Source: Litchfieldia sinesaloumensis
GTDB taxonomy: Bacteria; Bacillota; Bacilli; Bacillales; Bacillaceae_L
Assembly (NCBI RefSeq): GCF_900156865.1
Contig: NZ_LT732529.1
Span: 1,143,784 to 1,207,783, forward strand
Direction of reading: 5' to 3'
Length of the DNA: 64,000 nt
The notes under the pieces were generated by a model. That model was not told the DNA's origin. It saw nothing but the letters and a program-made list of their open reading frames with translations, and did no database searches. Shown here one piece after another: positions 54,453-63,531 of the stretch (positions are counted from its first letter, which is position 1; each line of letters starts with the position of its first letter). The translations under genes were made by a program, and so were the position numbers.

Positions 54453-54731
54453 TTATTCGTCTTCTAACTCTTCATCAAAGATTTCATCAAATGCAGCTGA
54501 TACCTTGTCGAACTCCTCATCGCTTTCAATTGCCGAGAAATCCCCTTCTTCATCAATTTTCAAGAAGAAAATATCAATATCATCTTCAGATTCCTCATCC
54601 AAATCTTCGATAAAGCTTACTGCTGCATATTCAATCCCTTCAATTGATACAACGCCAAGCACTTCAACTTCTTGTTCTTCACCTGTCTCATCACTAATCG
54701 AAAAAACTTCACCGACTTTTACGGACTCCAT
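54453..54731 (-). CDS. DUF1292 family acidic protein
   Basis: A 92-residue, very acidic protein (tail ...FDEIFDEELEDE) with the DUF1292 core VFSISDETGEEQEVEVLGVVSIEGIEYAAVSF. Related to B. subtilis YrzB; function unknown. GGGGAGGGA precedes the start. Stand-alone copy, not next to the yrrK-yrzL genes where the family is often found. Confidence 0.8.
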   Translation of the reverse strand: MESVKVGEVFSISDETGEEQEVEVLGVVSIEGIEYAAVSFIEDLDEESEDDIDIFFLKIDEEGDFSAIESDEEFDKVSAAFDEIFDEELEDE

Positions 54732-54880
54732 GCTTTTCCCTCCCCAAAAGATATGTACGATTTTATCTTTCCAATGTTTGGATTAAAACATACCTTTTAC
54801 ACATTAATAATTCGCCGTTTGGACAACATAATCCTGTGAAAGAATATACTTTCACTAAAATCAATGTGGAGGGATATACA

Positions 54881-55000
54881 TTGAATATTCTATTTCGCTT
54901 ATTTCCTGAGTTGTTTTATCCATTCGTAAAGATCACGTTGTTCATAAGAAGACTTGTTTTTAGACTTCAGTATTTGTTACGAAACCCAGCTCTTGCGTAA
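54881..55000 (+). CDS. Putative 39-residue hydrophobic/basic peptide
   Basis: A TTG-started ORF of 39 codons, MNILFRLFPELFYPFVKITL..., with a good GGAGGG site 7-8 bases upstream and a terminator after it. It is amphipathic, with aromatic residues and several arginines. Coding is plausible but unproven. Confidence 0.4.
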   Translation: MNILFRLFPELFYPFVKITLFIRRLVFRLQYLLRNPALA

Positions 55001-55037
55001 ATGAATATTCAAGTGGAGATGTCAATTCTCATTGATG

Positions 55038-55071
55038 AAAAAAAGGCGAGCATTAGGTTGCTTGCCTTTTT
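55038..55071. terminator. Bidirectional terminator
   Basis: AAAAAGGCGAGCA and TGCTTGCCTTTTT form the stem with one wobble; it lies just after the acyl-CoA synthetase end. Confidence 0.8.
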
Positions 55072-55089
55072 CATTGGTACTAATCCTTA

Positions 55090-56679
55090 TTAGTTTATAA
55101 ACTTTTCTTTTGCTTGCCAGTATTCTTTACGAAGATGTACTTTTTGAATTTTGCCGGATGCTGTTTTGGGTAATTCATTTTTAAAGACAACCTTAGTGGG
55201 TGCTTTAAAATGAGCTAGGCGACTACGTGCAAAGGTGATCAATTCTTCTTCTGTTATCTCAAATCCCTCTCGTTTTACTACGATTGCCTGAGGTGTTTCG
55301 CCCCATTTTTCATGTGGAATGGAAATCACTGCTACCTCTAAAACGGCAGGATGATCGTATAATACACTTTCAACCTCAATGGAGGATATATTCTCTCCAC
55401 CACTGATGATAATATCTTTTTTCCGATCTGCAACTTCGATATTGCCCTGTTCATCCACAACCGCCATATCGCCAGTATGGTAAAAACCATTTCGAATTAC
55501 TTCGTCAGTTCCCTCTTGATTGTTTAAATAACCATCCATTACAGTGTTACTTCGGACGATGACCTCACCAATTTCTTTTCCATTTTGAGCGACATCCTCC
55601 CCAAATTCATTAACTACACGAACCTCTGCCCCTATAAATTCATAGCCAGCTTTTGCCTTAACGCGATATTTCTCTTCATTTGAGAGTGCACTCTGAGTAT
55701 CACGAAGAATGGAAGTCGTAATGAGTGGTGCAGCTTCTGTCATACCATAAACTTGGATAAACTCCCATTGTAGCTCCTCTTCTACACGTTTTACAAATGC
55801 TGGTGGAGGTGCTGAGCCGGCGACGACGATACGAATGTCTTGGTCTTGTTTCTTATAGCCAGAGGATGCTGCGTATTGTAGTAAAGAGTTAAGTACAGTT
55901 GGTGCCATATGCATGACGGAGACATTATACATGTTAATTTTTCTAAAGATTTCTTCAGGTTTTACGTGTCGTAAACAAACCTGTGTTGCTCCGTTAGCTG
56001 TATAGTAGAAAGGTGAACCCCAGCCATTTACATGGAACATGGGAAGGATATGTAGAAGTGTATCACGGTCTGATACCCTTAGATGATGCATAGTTGTTAA
56101 CGCATGGAGGTAATTGCTTCGATGTGACAGCATAACCCCCTTTGGTTTACCAGTTGTTCCACTCGTATATAAAAGAGTTGCAATATCTGTTTCATCCATT
56201 TCTGGTCGGGAAATCGGTGCCTTTTCAAAACGTTCGAGCCACTCCTCATAGGAAATCGCCCATTCGATGTCCCCTTTTTGCCCATGGACAATGATTTTTT
56301 CAACCGTATGTAGTTTTTCGCGAATTGGCTCTATGTGACCAATAAGTTCATAATCGACAAATAAAGTCTTTGTTTCACTATGATTAAGAATGTATTCATA
56401 GTCAGTGGGAATCAATCTTGTATTCAATGGAACTATGATAGCTCCAATTTGAAATACCCCGTAAAAGCCCTCAAACATCTCAGACGTATTCGGTGCTAAA
56501 TATGCGACACGGTCTCCTTTTTTCACACCAAGATGGGTTAAGCCTCGTGACAACTGATTTACGCGTTCATTTACTTGGGCATACGTAAAACGTTTGTGTT
56601 CATCAATTAGAGCTATTTTTTCTCCGTAAAGCTTGACCGCTCGATCTAAAAATTGTGATAAAATCATTGGTACGTACAA
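55090..56679 (-). CDS. Long-chain acyl-CoA synthetase family protein
   Basis: A 529-residue AMP-forming ligase. The P-loop-like LYTSGTTGKPKGVMLSH, the GMTEAAPL motif, YHTGDMAVVDEQGNIEVADRKKDIIISGGENIS hinge and the C-terminal catalytic lysine in PKTASGKIQK are intact. It activates fatty acids or related acids with CoA. TTG at 56679 has AAGGGG 7 bases upstream; ATG at 56667 is an alternative. Monocistronic. Confidence 0.9.
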   Translation of the reverse strand: MYVPMILSQFLDRAVKLYGEKIALIDEHKRFTYAQVNERVNQLSRGLTHLGVKKGDRVAYLAPNTSEMFEGFYGVFQIGAIIVPLNTRLIPTDYEYILNHSETKTLFVDYELIGHIEPIREKLHTVEKIIVHGQKGDIEWAISYEEWLERFEKAPISRPEMDETDIATLLYTSGTTGKPKGVMLSHRSNYLHALTTMHHLRVSDRDTLLHILPMFHVNGWGSPFYYTANGATQVCLRHVKPEEIFRKINMYNVSVMHMAPTVLNSLLQYAASSGYKKQDQDIRIVVAGSAPPPAFVKRVEEELQWEFIQVYGMTEAAPLITTSILRDTQSALSNEEKYRVKAKAGYEFIGAEVRVVNEFGEDVAQNGKEIGEVIVRSNTVMDGYLNNQEGTDEVIRNGFYHTGDMAVVDEQGNIEVADRKKDIIISGGENISSIEVESVLYDHPAVLEVAVISIPHEKWGETPQAIVVKREGFEITEEELITFARSRLAHFKAPTKVVFKNELPKTASGKIQKVHLRKEYWQAKEKFIN

Positions 56680-56775
56680 GTAGATTCCCCCTTTATAAGA
56701 ATAAAGAAAAATTCGTGTATACGTTTTCATTATAAGTAAAATTATCATATTTTTCAAACTATTTCAAAATAGAAA

Positions 56776-56823
56776 AAAACATCTACCTATTATAGGAGGC
56801 CTTCCTAAATAGTAGATGTTTTT
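56776..56823. terminator. Long hairpin terminator
   Basis: AACATCTA, CTATT and TAGGA on the left match TCCTA, AATAG and TAGATGTT on the right, an almost continuous stem with small bulges, followed by TTTTTG. On the minus strand it ends with AAA-flank complement, so it separates the amidase and ligase units. Confidence 0.7.
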
Positions 56824-56824
56824 G

Positions 56825-57493
56825 TTAATAGCCGATTCGTTTCCAATCAAAAAGTGATCCAGGATCTGTTTTTCGTCCGGGTGCATACTCATCATGACCT
56901 ATGATATGTTGCCTGTCATTTTTAATGGTTGGATTTCTTTGGATAATATTTGTTATCAATCGATGGAGTGACTCATATTGAGCATCCGTGTACCCTGTCA
57001 ATGAGGTATCAATTTCGTTATATGTATCTTCCGGTATCATTGATAACATTTCTTCTTTTGTTCCGATTGCAAGTAGTTCAATCCCAATCGAAAACTCATT
57101 CAGTTTGTTTTCATACCCAGGAAGATTTGGTAAACTCCCTTTTCCTGCATGATAGGCTACCCTGTTCTCTGGAACGAGATTAAAGATTTGTCCATCTCGG
57201 TCAATGATATAATGCACAGACAGACCATATTCCTTAAAGATGAAATAAACATCGTCTAAGTTATACGGATCTTTTGGATTCACTGCTGCATTACTAGTAA
57301 AATGAATCATTAAATGCGTGATATCTTCCGTCCGCTCCTTTGAATTCTCAGGCGGCAAGGCTTTCTCGATAGTCGGGATTACTTCTACTTCTGCGACTCC
57401 TTTTACCTCAACTGTTTCGACTTTATCCTGTTTTGAACATCCAAATAATAGGCCTAATGCGAGTAGGTATATCGTACCATTTCTCCATTTCAT
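56825..57493 (-). CDS. Lipoprotein N-acetylmuramoyl-L-alanine amidase (Amidase_2)
   Basis: A 222-residue cell-wall amidase. The signal peptide ends with the lipobox LLFGC (Cys19), so it is a lipoprotein. Zinc-ligand histidines occur in LMIHFTS, and in IIGHDEYAPGRKTDPG, with YHAGKG between; this is the Amidase_2/T7 lysozyme fold that cleaves between MurNAc and L-alanine. It could act in wall turnover or spore germination. Confidence 0.92.
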   Translation of the reverse strand: MKWRNGTIYLLALGLLFGCSKQDKVETVEVKGVAEVEVIPTIEKALPPENSKERTEDITHLMIHFTSNAAVNPKDPYNLDDVYFIFKEYGLSVHYIIDRDGQIFNLVPENRVAYHAGKGSLPNLPGYENKLNEFSIGIELLAIGTKEEMLSMIPEDTYNEIDTSLTGYTDAQYESLHRLITNIIQRNPTIKNDRQHIIGHDEYAPGRKTDPGSLFDWKRIGY

Positions 57494-57595
57494 TTTACAA
57501 TCTCCTAATTAAGATCTAACACACCATATATTGCTTGTCTAATACGATATTTATTATACATTTGTTTATATAGAATGTCAGTCTAAAGTAGGGGA

Positions 57596-58402
57596 TTATA
57601 GTTCGAATTCCCATTCATCTTTTAGAATCAAATATAGGACTAATAGCTCATTTTCTAATTGTTGATAGGTTTTTCCTGTAACTTCTAGTCCGATCTTTGG
57701 TAGCAATATTTCTGCAATCTGTTTTGTTCGTCTATCCTTCACCTCATCCTTTAAGTGTAAAAAACGATTGCAATACGTTTGTAGTAGCTTCCATTCCTTA
57801 TTCCCAATCGATTTTAAAGACCACTGGTCGATTGGAAGGGAGTCACTTGAAAGGCCACGCATTTGAATTTCTTTTTCAAGGGGACTCGACTTTTTAGTGT
57901 TTTTTGCTCGCCTTTCATGAATAACAATGGTCCCTGCAACTAAGTCTCCCACACGCTTATGTTTTGAATGAAAAAAGACCATTATGATACCTAAGAAATA
58001 GGATGCTGGTAAGGAATCGATAATCCTTAGGAAATTACGGATAAAGCTAGATAGCAAAGTGATACTATGACCGTTTTCTTGAATTACTCGAATCCCTACC
58101 ACTTTTTTACCAATTGTCCTCCCCCCGGCAAAAAACTCCATAAGGAAGAAATAGCACCAGTTTAATAAAAACAAGAGAACAATGGTGATTGCGACTGGAC
58201 CGGAGGACAACGTATCTGATAAAAACCAAAATTCGGAACCTGCGTATAGAATGAGAAATAACGTAAGTAAAATTAGGAAACTAGCCGTCGTTAAGATCAA
58301 AGTATCGAGAAAAAAAGCAGCGGCCCTACTACCTACCCCTGCTAGCTGAAACTGGATCGAGACAAACTCCGGAGTTTTAATATTTGTTTGTTCTTGATTC
58401 AA
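57596..58402 (-). CDS. RDD family membrane protein
   Basis: A 268-residue protein with an RDD domain: the opening GVGSRAAAFFLDTLIL carries the R and D residues, and three helices follow. The C-terminal 100 residues are soluble. Function unknown; RDD genes are often beside SpoIIM and MoxR-DUF58 genes, as here. TTG at 58402 has AAGGGGGAT upstream. Divergent from the SpoIIM-like gene. Confidence 0.88.
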   Translation of the reverse strand: MNQEQTNIKTPEFVSIQFQLAGVGSRAAAFFLDTLILTTASFLILLTLFLILYAGSEFWFLSDTLSSGPVAITIVLLFLLNWCYFFLMEFFAGGRTIGKKVVGIRVIQENGHSITLLSSFIRNFLRIIDSLPASYFLGIIMVFFHSKHKRVGDLVAGTIVIHERRAKNTKKSSPLEKEIQMRGLSSDSLPIDQWSLKSIGNKEWKLLQTYCNRFLHLKDEVKDRRTKQIAEILLPKIGLEVTGKTYQQLENELLVLYLILKDEWEFEL

Positions 58403-58554
58403 AAGGATCCCCCTTTTCTTCGTTGTTCGCTTTGTTGAGTTTATGCTCACTAAATTGGGTATTCATACCACCCGGCGAATTTTATAATATGCTATTTCTA
58501 TTTTTCTCTAAAATTACTATAATAAGGATATTGCGAGTGTTAGAGGTGATGAGA

Positions 58555-59535
58555 TTGAATATAAAACAATTTGTAAAACAGCATCGAGACGAATGGAAGC
58601 AACTTGAGCAGTTGATTTCCAGTCTACATAAACGAAAAAAATTACGTAGCGCTTCTGATATAAATGAGTTTCATAGCCTTTATCAAAAGTGCGCACAGCA
58701 TCTTTCCTATAGTCAGACGTATTTTCCAGACGAAGAAATTACTCCCTATTTGAACGGCCTAGTTTCTAAGGCTCATAATCTCCTTTACAAAGATCAAGTG
58801 TCGAGTTTTCAGCAAATCCGTTACTTTTTTAGCACAAAATTTATTGGACTCTTGCTTGAACAATGGAAGTTTGTGGTTATCGCTATGATTTTGTTTACAT
58901 TAGGTGGAGTAGGGAGCTTTTTCTCAGTCGTTCAGGATCCTCTCCATATGTTTTCCATTCTACCTGCCGATATCGCACAAGGCGTAGACCCTGATTATTT
59001 AGGTAGTTCAGATGGTGCAGTCGATTCTTCCCTTATGTCTGCGACAATCATGACCAACAATATTCAAGTTGCCATTCTTGCATTTGCAAGCGGAATAACC
59101 TTTGGACTCTTAACCGTATATATCTTAATTTATAACGGTATTATTATTGGTGCGTTAGCAGGGTTGTTTTGGCATTCTGGAAAAACATATGATTTTTGGG
59201 CATACATTGTCCCACATGGGATGATTGAGCTTACTGCGATCTTCATAGCAGGTGGAGCCGGACTCTTAATGGGATATAAACTTCTTGTACCAGGTTCTTA
59301 TACAAGAGGCTACCAGCTAAAATACCAGGCGAAACGCTCTGTGCAGCTTTTATTAGGTACAATTCCACTATTTATTATTGCTGGTATTATTGAGGGCTTC
59401 ATTACCCCTGCTACCATTTCACTTGAAGCCAAATACGCAGTCGCATTCATTACAGTCATTGGATTAGTGCTTTATGTTGTTACAGGGAAATTATTCTTAA
59501 ATAAAAAAGAAGCTACAGCAAATTCCGATTCATAA
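58555..59535 (+). CDS. SpoIIM/DUF95-family membrane protein
   Basis: A 326-residue protein with a soluble N-terminus (about 95 residues) and five or six membrane helices of the stage II sporulation M family. IVPHGMIELTAIFIAGGAGLLMGYKLL is the family signature. It is longer than SpoIIM itself and belongs to the wider group coupled to RDD and MoxR/DUF58 genes. TTG at 58555 has GAGG 8 bases upstream. Its 3' end overlaps the convergent DUF58 gene by 23 bases. Confidence 0.85.
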   Translation: MNIKQFVKQHRDEWKQLEQLISSLHKRKKLRSASDINEFHSLYQKCAQHLSYSQTYFPDEEITPYLNGLVSKAHNLLYKDQVSSFQQIRYFFSTKFIGLLLEQWKFVVIAMILFTLGGVGSFFSVVQDPLHMFSILPADIAQGVDPDYLGSSDGAVDSSLMSATIMTNNIQVAILAFASGITFGLLTVYILIYNGIIIGALAGLFWHSGKTYDFWAYIVPHGMIELTAIFIAGGAGLLMGYKLLVPGSYTRGYQLKYQAKRSVQLLLGTIPLFIIAGIIEGFITPATISLEAKYAVAFITVIGLVLYVVTGKLFLNKKEATANSDS

Positions 59536-60871
59536 TATCAATGTAATAAGATACTGCCGTGACGGCTAATTTATCCTCTTTGGCCTCTATCATCAGGAGG
59601 CCTTGTTTTTCCCATTTACGTTTCCTACTGTTTTTCATCATCATTTGCTGCTGTGCCATACTTTTTAACATAGCACTTTGAACATTTGAAGGATTATCAT
59701 TTATTCGTTTATGCAGTGTCTCATCCTCTACGCCAATCATTAGGAAGTAATGTCGTTGTCTAAGTTTTCGTAAATAAATCAGTGCACTCTCTTCCCTTAC
59801 AAATGTATGTACATCACTGAACAATAAAAGAAGGCTTCGTTTTTTCTGTATCGTTTCCAAATAAGAGAAAACCGCTCCATAATTGGACTCCGCTGCATCA
59901 ACCTTAAGATTATAAATGGCATGCAAAATCGTTTGAAGGTGAGCCATCCCTTTACCGGCAGGCACAAACACTTTTACATCCGTAGAAAATGCTAAAATCG
60001 AAACATAATCTCCATTTTCAAGGGCTGCGGTTGCCACAGTAATAGCGGACTCAATCGCTCTTTCAAGGCGATTCCCTTTTTCTAATTCAGCACCCATCAT
60101 TCTCCCACAATCTAGTAAAATCGTAATGTATTTTCCATGCTCTGGTTCATACTCATTTGTCATTACTTCATGGAGTTTCGCAGTCTGTCTCCAATTTATC
60201 GTACGTGGGTCATCACCCACTACATAGCTTCTAATTTTAGAAAATTCCCCAGCACCTGTTTGTTGCTTTCGGATTTTGACACCTTCATATAATAAAAACT
60301 TTTGGGCGTTCTCTAGATACTGTCTTGTTTCGGATAAGTCGGGTATAACCCTTACCTTGCTACTCATTTGAAATGTCAGTTGTTTTTCCCATAGCCCAAG
60401 AAAACTTTTGTACCGAAAATAGAGCTTGGTAATTTGAAAATCTCCCCGCTCCAACGGTTCGGTTAGATACGTAATACTTGAGGTGGTCTCTTTGTGAATC
60501 CTCCCCTTGATTGGAAAAGAGTTAGTGAAAGAACTTGGAATGTCGTCCACTAAACGGTAATTTAAACCATATTCTGAATGATTTGTTACTTCAATTACAA
60601 TTGAAGATGAGACCCCTCTTTCCATTTCATCCTGAGCGATGCGTTTTACAGAAAGATGTTTCTTTCGTGGTGAAAACATAAGGTCTAGTAAACTACCAGC
60701 GATAACAATTACATTTAAGCCAATAATCATTGGCCACGAAAGTTCTAACAAGAGGCCAATAACTAAACCAATCGAAAGGATGAATAAACAAAAAATCAAA
60801 CGTGTTGTGGGTAGAATTCCTCTATCTAGGAACAGGAACCGATCCCACAAGCTCTTCAATGATTTCGTCAA
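59513..60871 (-). CDS. DUF58 domain protein (YeaD-like)
   Basis: A 452-residue protein with two N-terminal membrane helices (LIFCLFILSIGLVIGLLLEL, MIIGLNVIVIAGSLLDLM) and a C-terminal DUF58/VWA-like domain with GEFSKIRSYVVGDDPRTINWRQTAKLHEVMTNEYEPE and LLDCGRMMG. These work with MoxR ATPases. TTG at 60871 has GGAGG 9 bases upstream; that start lies inside moxR, giving an overlap of about 50 bases. Confidence 0.88.
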   Translation of the reverse strand: MTKSLKSLWDRFLFLDRGILPTTRLIFCLFILSIGLVIGLLLELSWPMIIGLNVIVIAGSLLDLMFSPRKKHLSVKRIAQDEMERGVSSSIVIEVTNHSEYGLNYRLVDDIPSSFTNSFPIKGRIHKETTSSITYLTEPLERGDFQITKLYFRYKSFLGLWEKQLTFQMSSKVRVIPDLSETRQYLENAQKFLLYEGVKIRKQQTGAGEFSKIRSYVVGDDPRTINWRQTAKLHEVMTNEYEPEHGKYITILLDCGRMMGAELEKGNRLERAIESAITVATAALENGDYVSILAFSTDVKVFVPAGKGMAHLQTILHAIYNLKVDAAESNYGAVFSYLETIQKKRSLLLLFSDVHTFVREESALIYLRKLRQRHYFLMIGVEDETLHKRINDNPSNVQSAMLKSMAQQQMMMKNSRKRKWEKQGLLMIEAKEDKLAVTAVSYYIDIMNRNLL

Positions 60872-61751
60872 CGGTGATACCCTCCAATTCTGCATGTGGG
60901 GATAGCTGGATTCTGTGTCTAAGTGCAGGCTTTGATACCATTTTTACATCATCAGGAGTTACATAGTCTCGGCCGGCTAAATATGCCCAAGCTTGTGCTG
61001 CCTTAGCTATAGAGATACCTGCTCTTGTGCTTGCCCCAAAACGAATGGTTTCCGATTCTCTCGATTTTCTAATAATTTGCATGATATAATCAAGTACCCC
61101 ATCTCCCACTGTAACTTGTTCAATCTCCTTTCGGATTGTTAAAAAAGTCGTAAGATCAAGTACACTTGAATGATCCTCTGAAGAAAAGCTTTGCTCAATT
61201 ACATGTTTTACAACATTCTTCTCTTCATCGAAACTAGGAAAATCAATCTGAAGCTTGAATAAAAAACGGTCCTGCTGTGCTTCCGGTAAGCGATAGGTAC
61301 CCTCAAATTCAATCGGATTCTGAGTGGCAACAACAAAAAATACCTCTGGTAGGCTGTAAGTCTCACCTTGAATAGTAACCTGTTTTTCCTCCATCGCTTC
61401 TAGTAAAGCAGCTTGTGTCTTTGCCGGTGTTCGGTTTATTTCATCAGCCAGTAGGATGTTGGTGAAAACAGGACCTTTTAATGTTTCAAAGCTCCCTTCC
61501 TTCATGTTGTATATCATACTTCCAGTTATGTCGCTTGGTAATAGGTCGGGAGTGAACTGAATTCTAGTAAAATCTCCGCCAAGCAACGTTGCAAGTGTGC
61601 GTACAGTCTGTGTTTTTCCGGTTCCTGGTACACCTTCAATTAATACATGACCACCTGCCAGAATAGCAGATAATAGAAGCCGTAAATTTGTATGTTGACC
61701 TAAGATTCGTTGTTCGTATTTTTCAAGTAAGGATGCTAGTTCTTGTCTCAT
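60822..61751 (-). CDS. MoxR-family AAA+ ATPase
   Basis: A 309-residue AAA+ ATPase (YeaC-like). GVPGTGKT is Walker A, LLADEINRTPAKTQAALLEAMEE contains Walker B and the sensor region, and VVATQNPIEFEGTYRLPEAQQDRF is the sensor 1 area of MoxR. It acts as a chaperone-like assembly factor for DUF58/VWA proteins. Its ATG overlaps the upstream stop (ATGA). Confidence 0.93.
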   Translation of the reverse strand: MRQELASLLEKYEQRILGQHTNLRLLLSAILAGGHVLIEGVPGTGKTQTVRTLATLLGGDFTRIQFTPDLLPSDITGSMIYNMKEGSFETLKGPVFTNILLADEINRTPAKTQAALLEAMEEKQVTIQGETYSLPEVFFVVATQNPIEFEGTYRLPEAQQDRFLFKLQIDFPSFDEEKNVVKHVIEQSFSSEDHSSVLDLTTFLTIRKEIEQVTVGDGVLDYIMQIIRKSRESETIRFGASTRAGISIAKAAQAWAYLAGRDYVTPDDVKMVSKPALRHRIQLSPHAELEGITVDEIIEELVGSVPVPR

Positions 61752-62875
61752 CCTTTCTCCACCTCTTTTCGTAATTCATCTAAGTTCTTCGACCATTGTA
61801 AATAATCTCGTTTTGAAATCTGCTCATTTTGCAAAGCATTTGTAAGATTACGTAAGTATCTCTTTATATCATCATCTCTTTGGCCAGACCATCGTCCGGC
61901 AAGCTTTTTTGATAGCACGGTCCAATCTTTATGAGAAGGTGTCCCCCATTTTTCCTGTATCACCTGCTTAACAAAGTCGGCTTGGATATTTAATGATTCA
62001 TGATAATACCTTCCTTTTATATACCAAGCACTTAATGCACGTATACCCTCATCGCTAAAACGAACTGTTTCCTCACGGAGTACACTAACAGGGCCAAACC
62101 GTTTTCCTTTGTACCAAAGCCACAATAGAACTAATAAACCACTTTGCAAAAGGAGAAGTAGAAACCAACTAGGATACAATGTAGTGAATCCAGAAGCGTT
62201 TTTAGTACTATGGACATATTCATCAAAATAATAAATGGACGCTTCGTTATTTGTGATTAACGATAGCACAAGCGATAGATGATCATAGTTTAAGAGATTA
62301 TGATTTGTGAGCCACTCTGGTGTAAGTGCAATTATTAATTCCCCTTCACCGATCTTTCGACTGGTTGCAATAACACCTGCATCATCTTCAAGTAAGATGG
62401 TCTCGTTTTCAGTTGGAATGATTCGATTTGGTGTTTGTACATTTGCATCATATACTGTTCCCTGATTATCTTTTAGTGAAGTTGTTTCTTCTATGAAGGG
62501 TTCGGTGTAAGCAGGAAGTGTTTTCGCTTCAAACATTCCCCTTGGGTTTTCTTTAAATAGTATAAGCTTGTTACCAGCTTGTATAAAATCAAGATATCCA
62601 CGCGCTTCTTCTTGTTCTGGTGTAAAATAAGGCTCCACCATAATTAGAACTTGATTATCTTCTTTATTAGTAAGAAGGTTAGGTGAATGCGACCATCTTT
62701 TCGCCTTATTTTCATCGTTTAAGTAGGTATATAAAGCCTTAACACCAGTTGGTGCAGGAGATTCAGAAACGTATCGCGGATACACTTTTGGATTATGTGA
62801 TTCAATAAAATACGTTAAAAATAGGAGGAGTGTAATCAGTCCAATTAAAATCATCCATACTTTAGGTTTGCGCAT
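61748..62875 (-). CDS. DUF4350 domain membrane protein
   Basis: A 375-residue protein with an N-terminal helix (VWMILIGLITLLLFLTYFI), a DUF4350 region (ARGYLDFIQAGNKLILFKEN) and a second helix (WFLLLLLQSGLLVLLWLWYKG). Middle gene of the MoxR/DUF58/DUF4129 cluster; it overlaps its neighbours by 4 and 14 bases. Function unknown, perhaps envelope or protease regulation. Confidence 0.82.
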   Translation of the reverse strand: MRKPKVWMILIGLITLLLFLTYFIESHNPKVYPRYVSESPAPTGVKALYTYLNDENKAKRWSHSPNLLTNKEDNQVLIMVEPYFTPEQEEARGYLDFIQAGNKLILFKENPRGMFEAKTLPAYTEPFIEETTSLKDNQGTVYDANVQTPNRIIPTENETILLEDDAGVIATSRKIGEGELIIALTPEWLTNHNLLNYDHLSLVLSLITNNEASIYYFDEYVHSTKNASGFTTLYPSWFLLLLLQSGLLVLLWLWYKGKRFGPVSVLREETVRFSDEGIRALSAWYIKGRYYHESLNIQADFVKQVIQEKWGTPSHKDWTVLSKKLAGRWSGQRDDDIKRYLRNLTNALQNEQISKRDYLQWSKNLDELRKEVEKG

Positions 62876-63521
62876 GTTCGTTCACCACTCCCCCTTTTAT
62901 GTCACTTAGCCACGTAAAGGCTTTATCCCGAAATTGTAAGTATTCAAGCTTATCAATCTCATATTCTCCATATGTTACTTCATCAAACACCAATGCTAAG
63001 TCATAAAACTCATGTGCCCAAGACTGATTGACCTTACGAAGCTCATCATAATATTCCCAGTTTGTTTTCCATGCTCTTGCTTCCAACCATTCTTTTTCGT
63101 GAAAGTAGAGGAGGAGTGCAAGGAATAGATGTCTCGTAGCAGCAGTAAAATCCTGATTTTCTTCTTGCTTTTTAGCTTCTCGCAAGTGTTTTTGATAGGT
63201 CCAGCTTAATTCCTTATCCGAATGAAGAGGTTTCTGTTTGCTAAGCTTTTTACTTCTTGTATTTCGTACTAGGTAAAATACTGCAATCCCTAATAGCAGA
63301 AGAGCACCAAAAATAATCAAAAGAAGTACTAGTTCAGCAGCACCATTTGCAGAGCCGATTGATGGAAATAAATTCTCCAATAAGTCAGCTAACCATTTCT
63401 TTAATTGATTCCACCATTCTTCAAACAAATTCCGAGATTCATCATAGTAAATCCGATATTCTTTTTCGTTTAAAATGTCTTCTATTCGGTCCCTCGCATC
63501 ATTCATTTGTCCCATTGTCAT
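62862..63521 (-). CDS. DUF4129 domain membrane protein
   Basis: A 219-residue protein with a membrane helix at about 65-90 (GAAELVLLLIIFGALLLLGIAV) and a C-terminal DUF4129-like region (ATRHLFLALLLYFHEKEWLEARAWKTNWEYYDEL...LVFDEVTYGEYEI). Part of the same cluster; overlaps the DUF4350 gene by 14 bases. GTG codons at 63527 and 63524 are alternative starts. Confidence 0.82.
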   Translation of the reverse strand: MTMGQMNDARDRIEDILNEKEYRIYYDESRNLFEEWWNQLKKWLADLLENLFPSIGSANGAAELVLLLIIFGALLLLGIAVFYLVRNTRSKKLSKQKPLHSDKELSWTYQKHLREAKKQEENQDFTAATRHLFLALLLYFHEKEWLEARAWKTNWEYYDELRKVNQSWAHEFYDLALVFDEVTYGEYEIDKLEYLQFRDKAFTWLSDIKGGVVNEHAQT

Positions 63522-63531
63522 CACCACTTAT

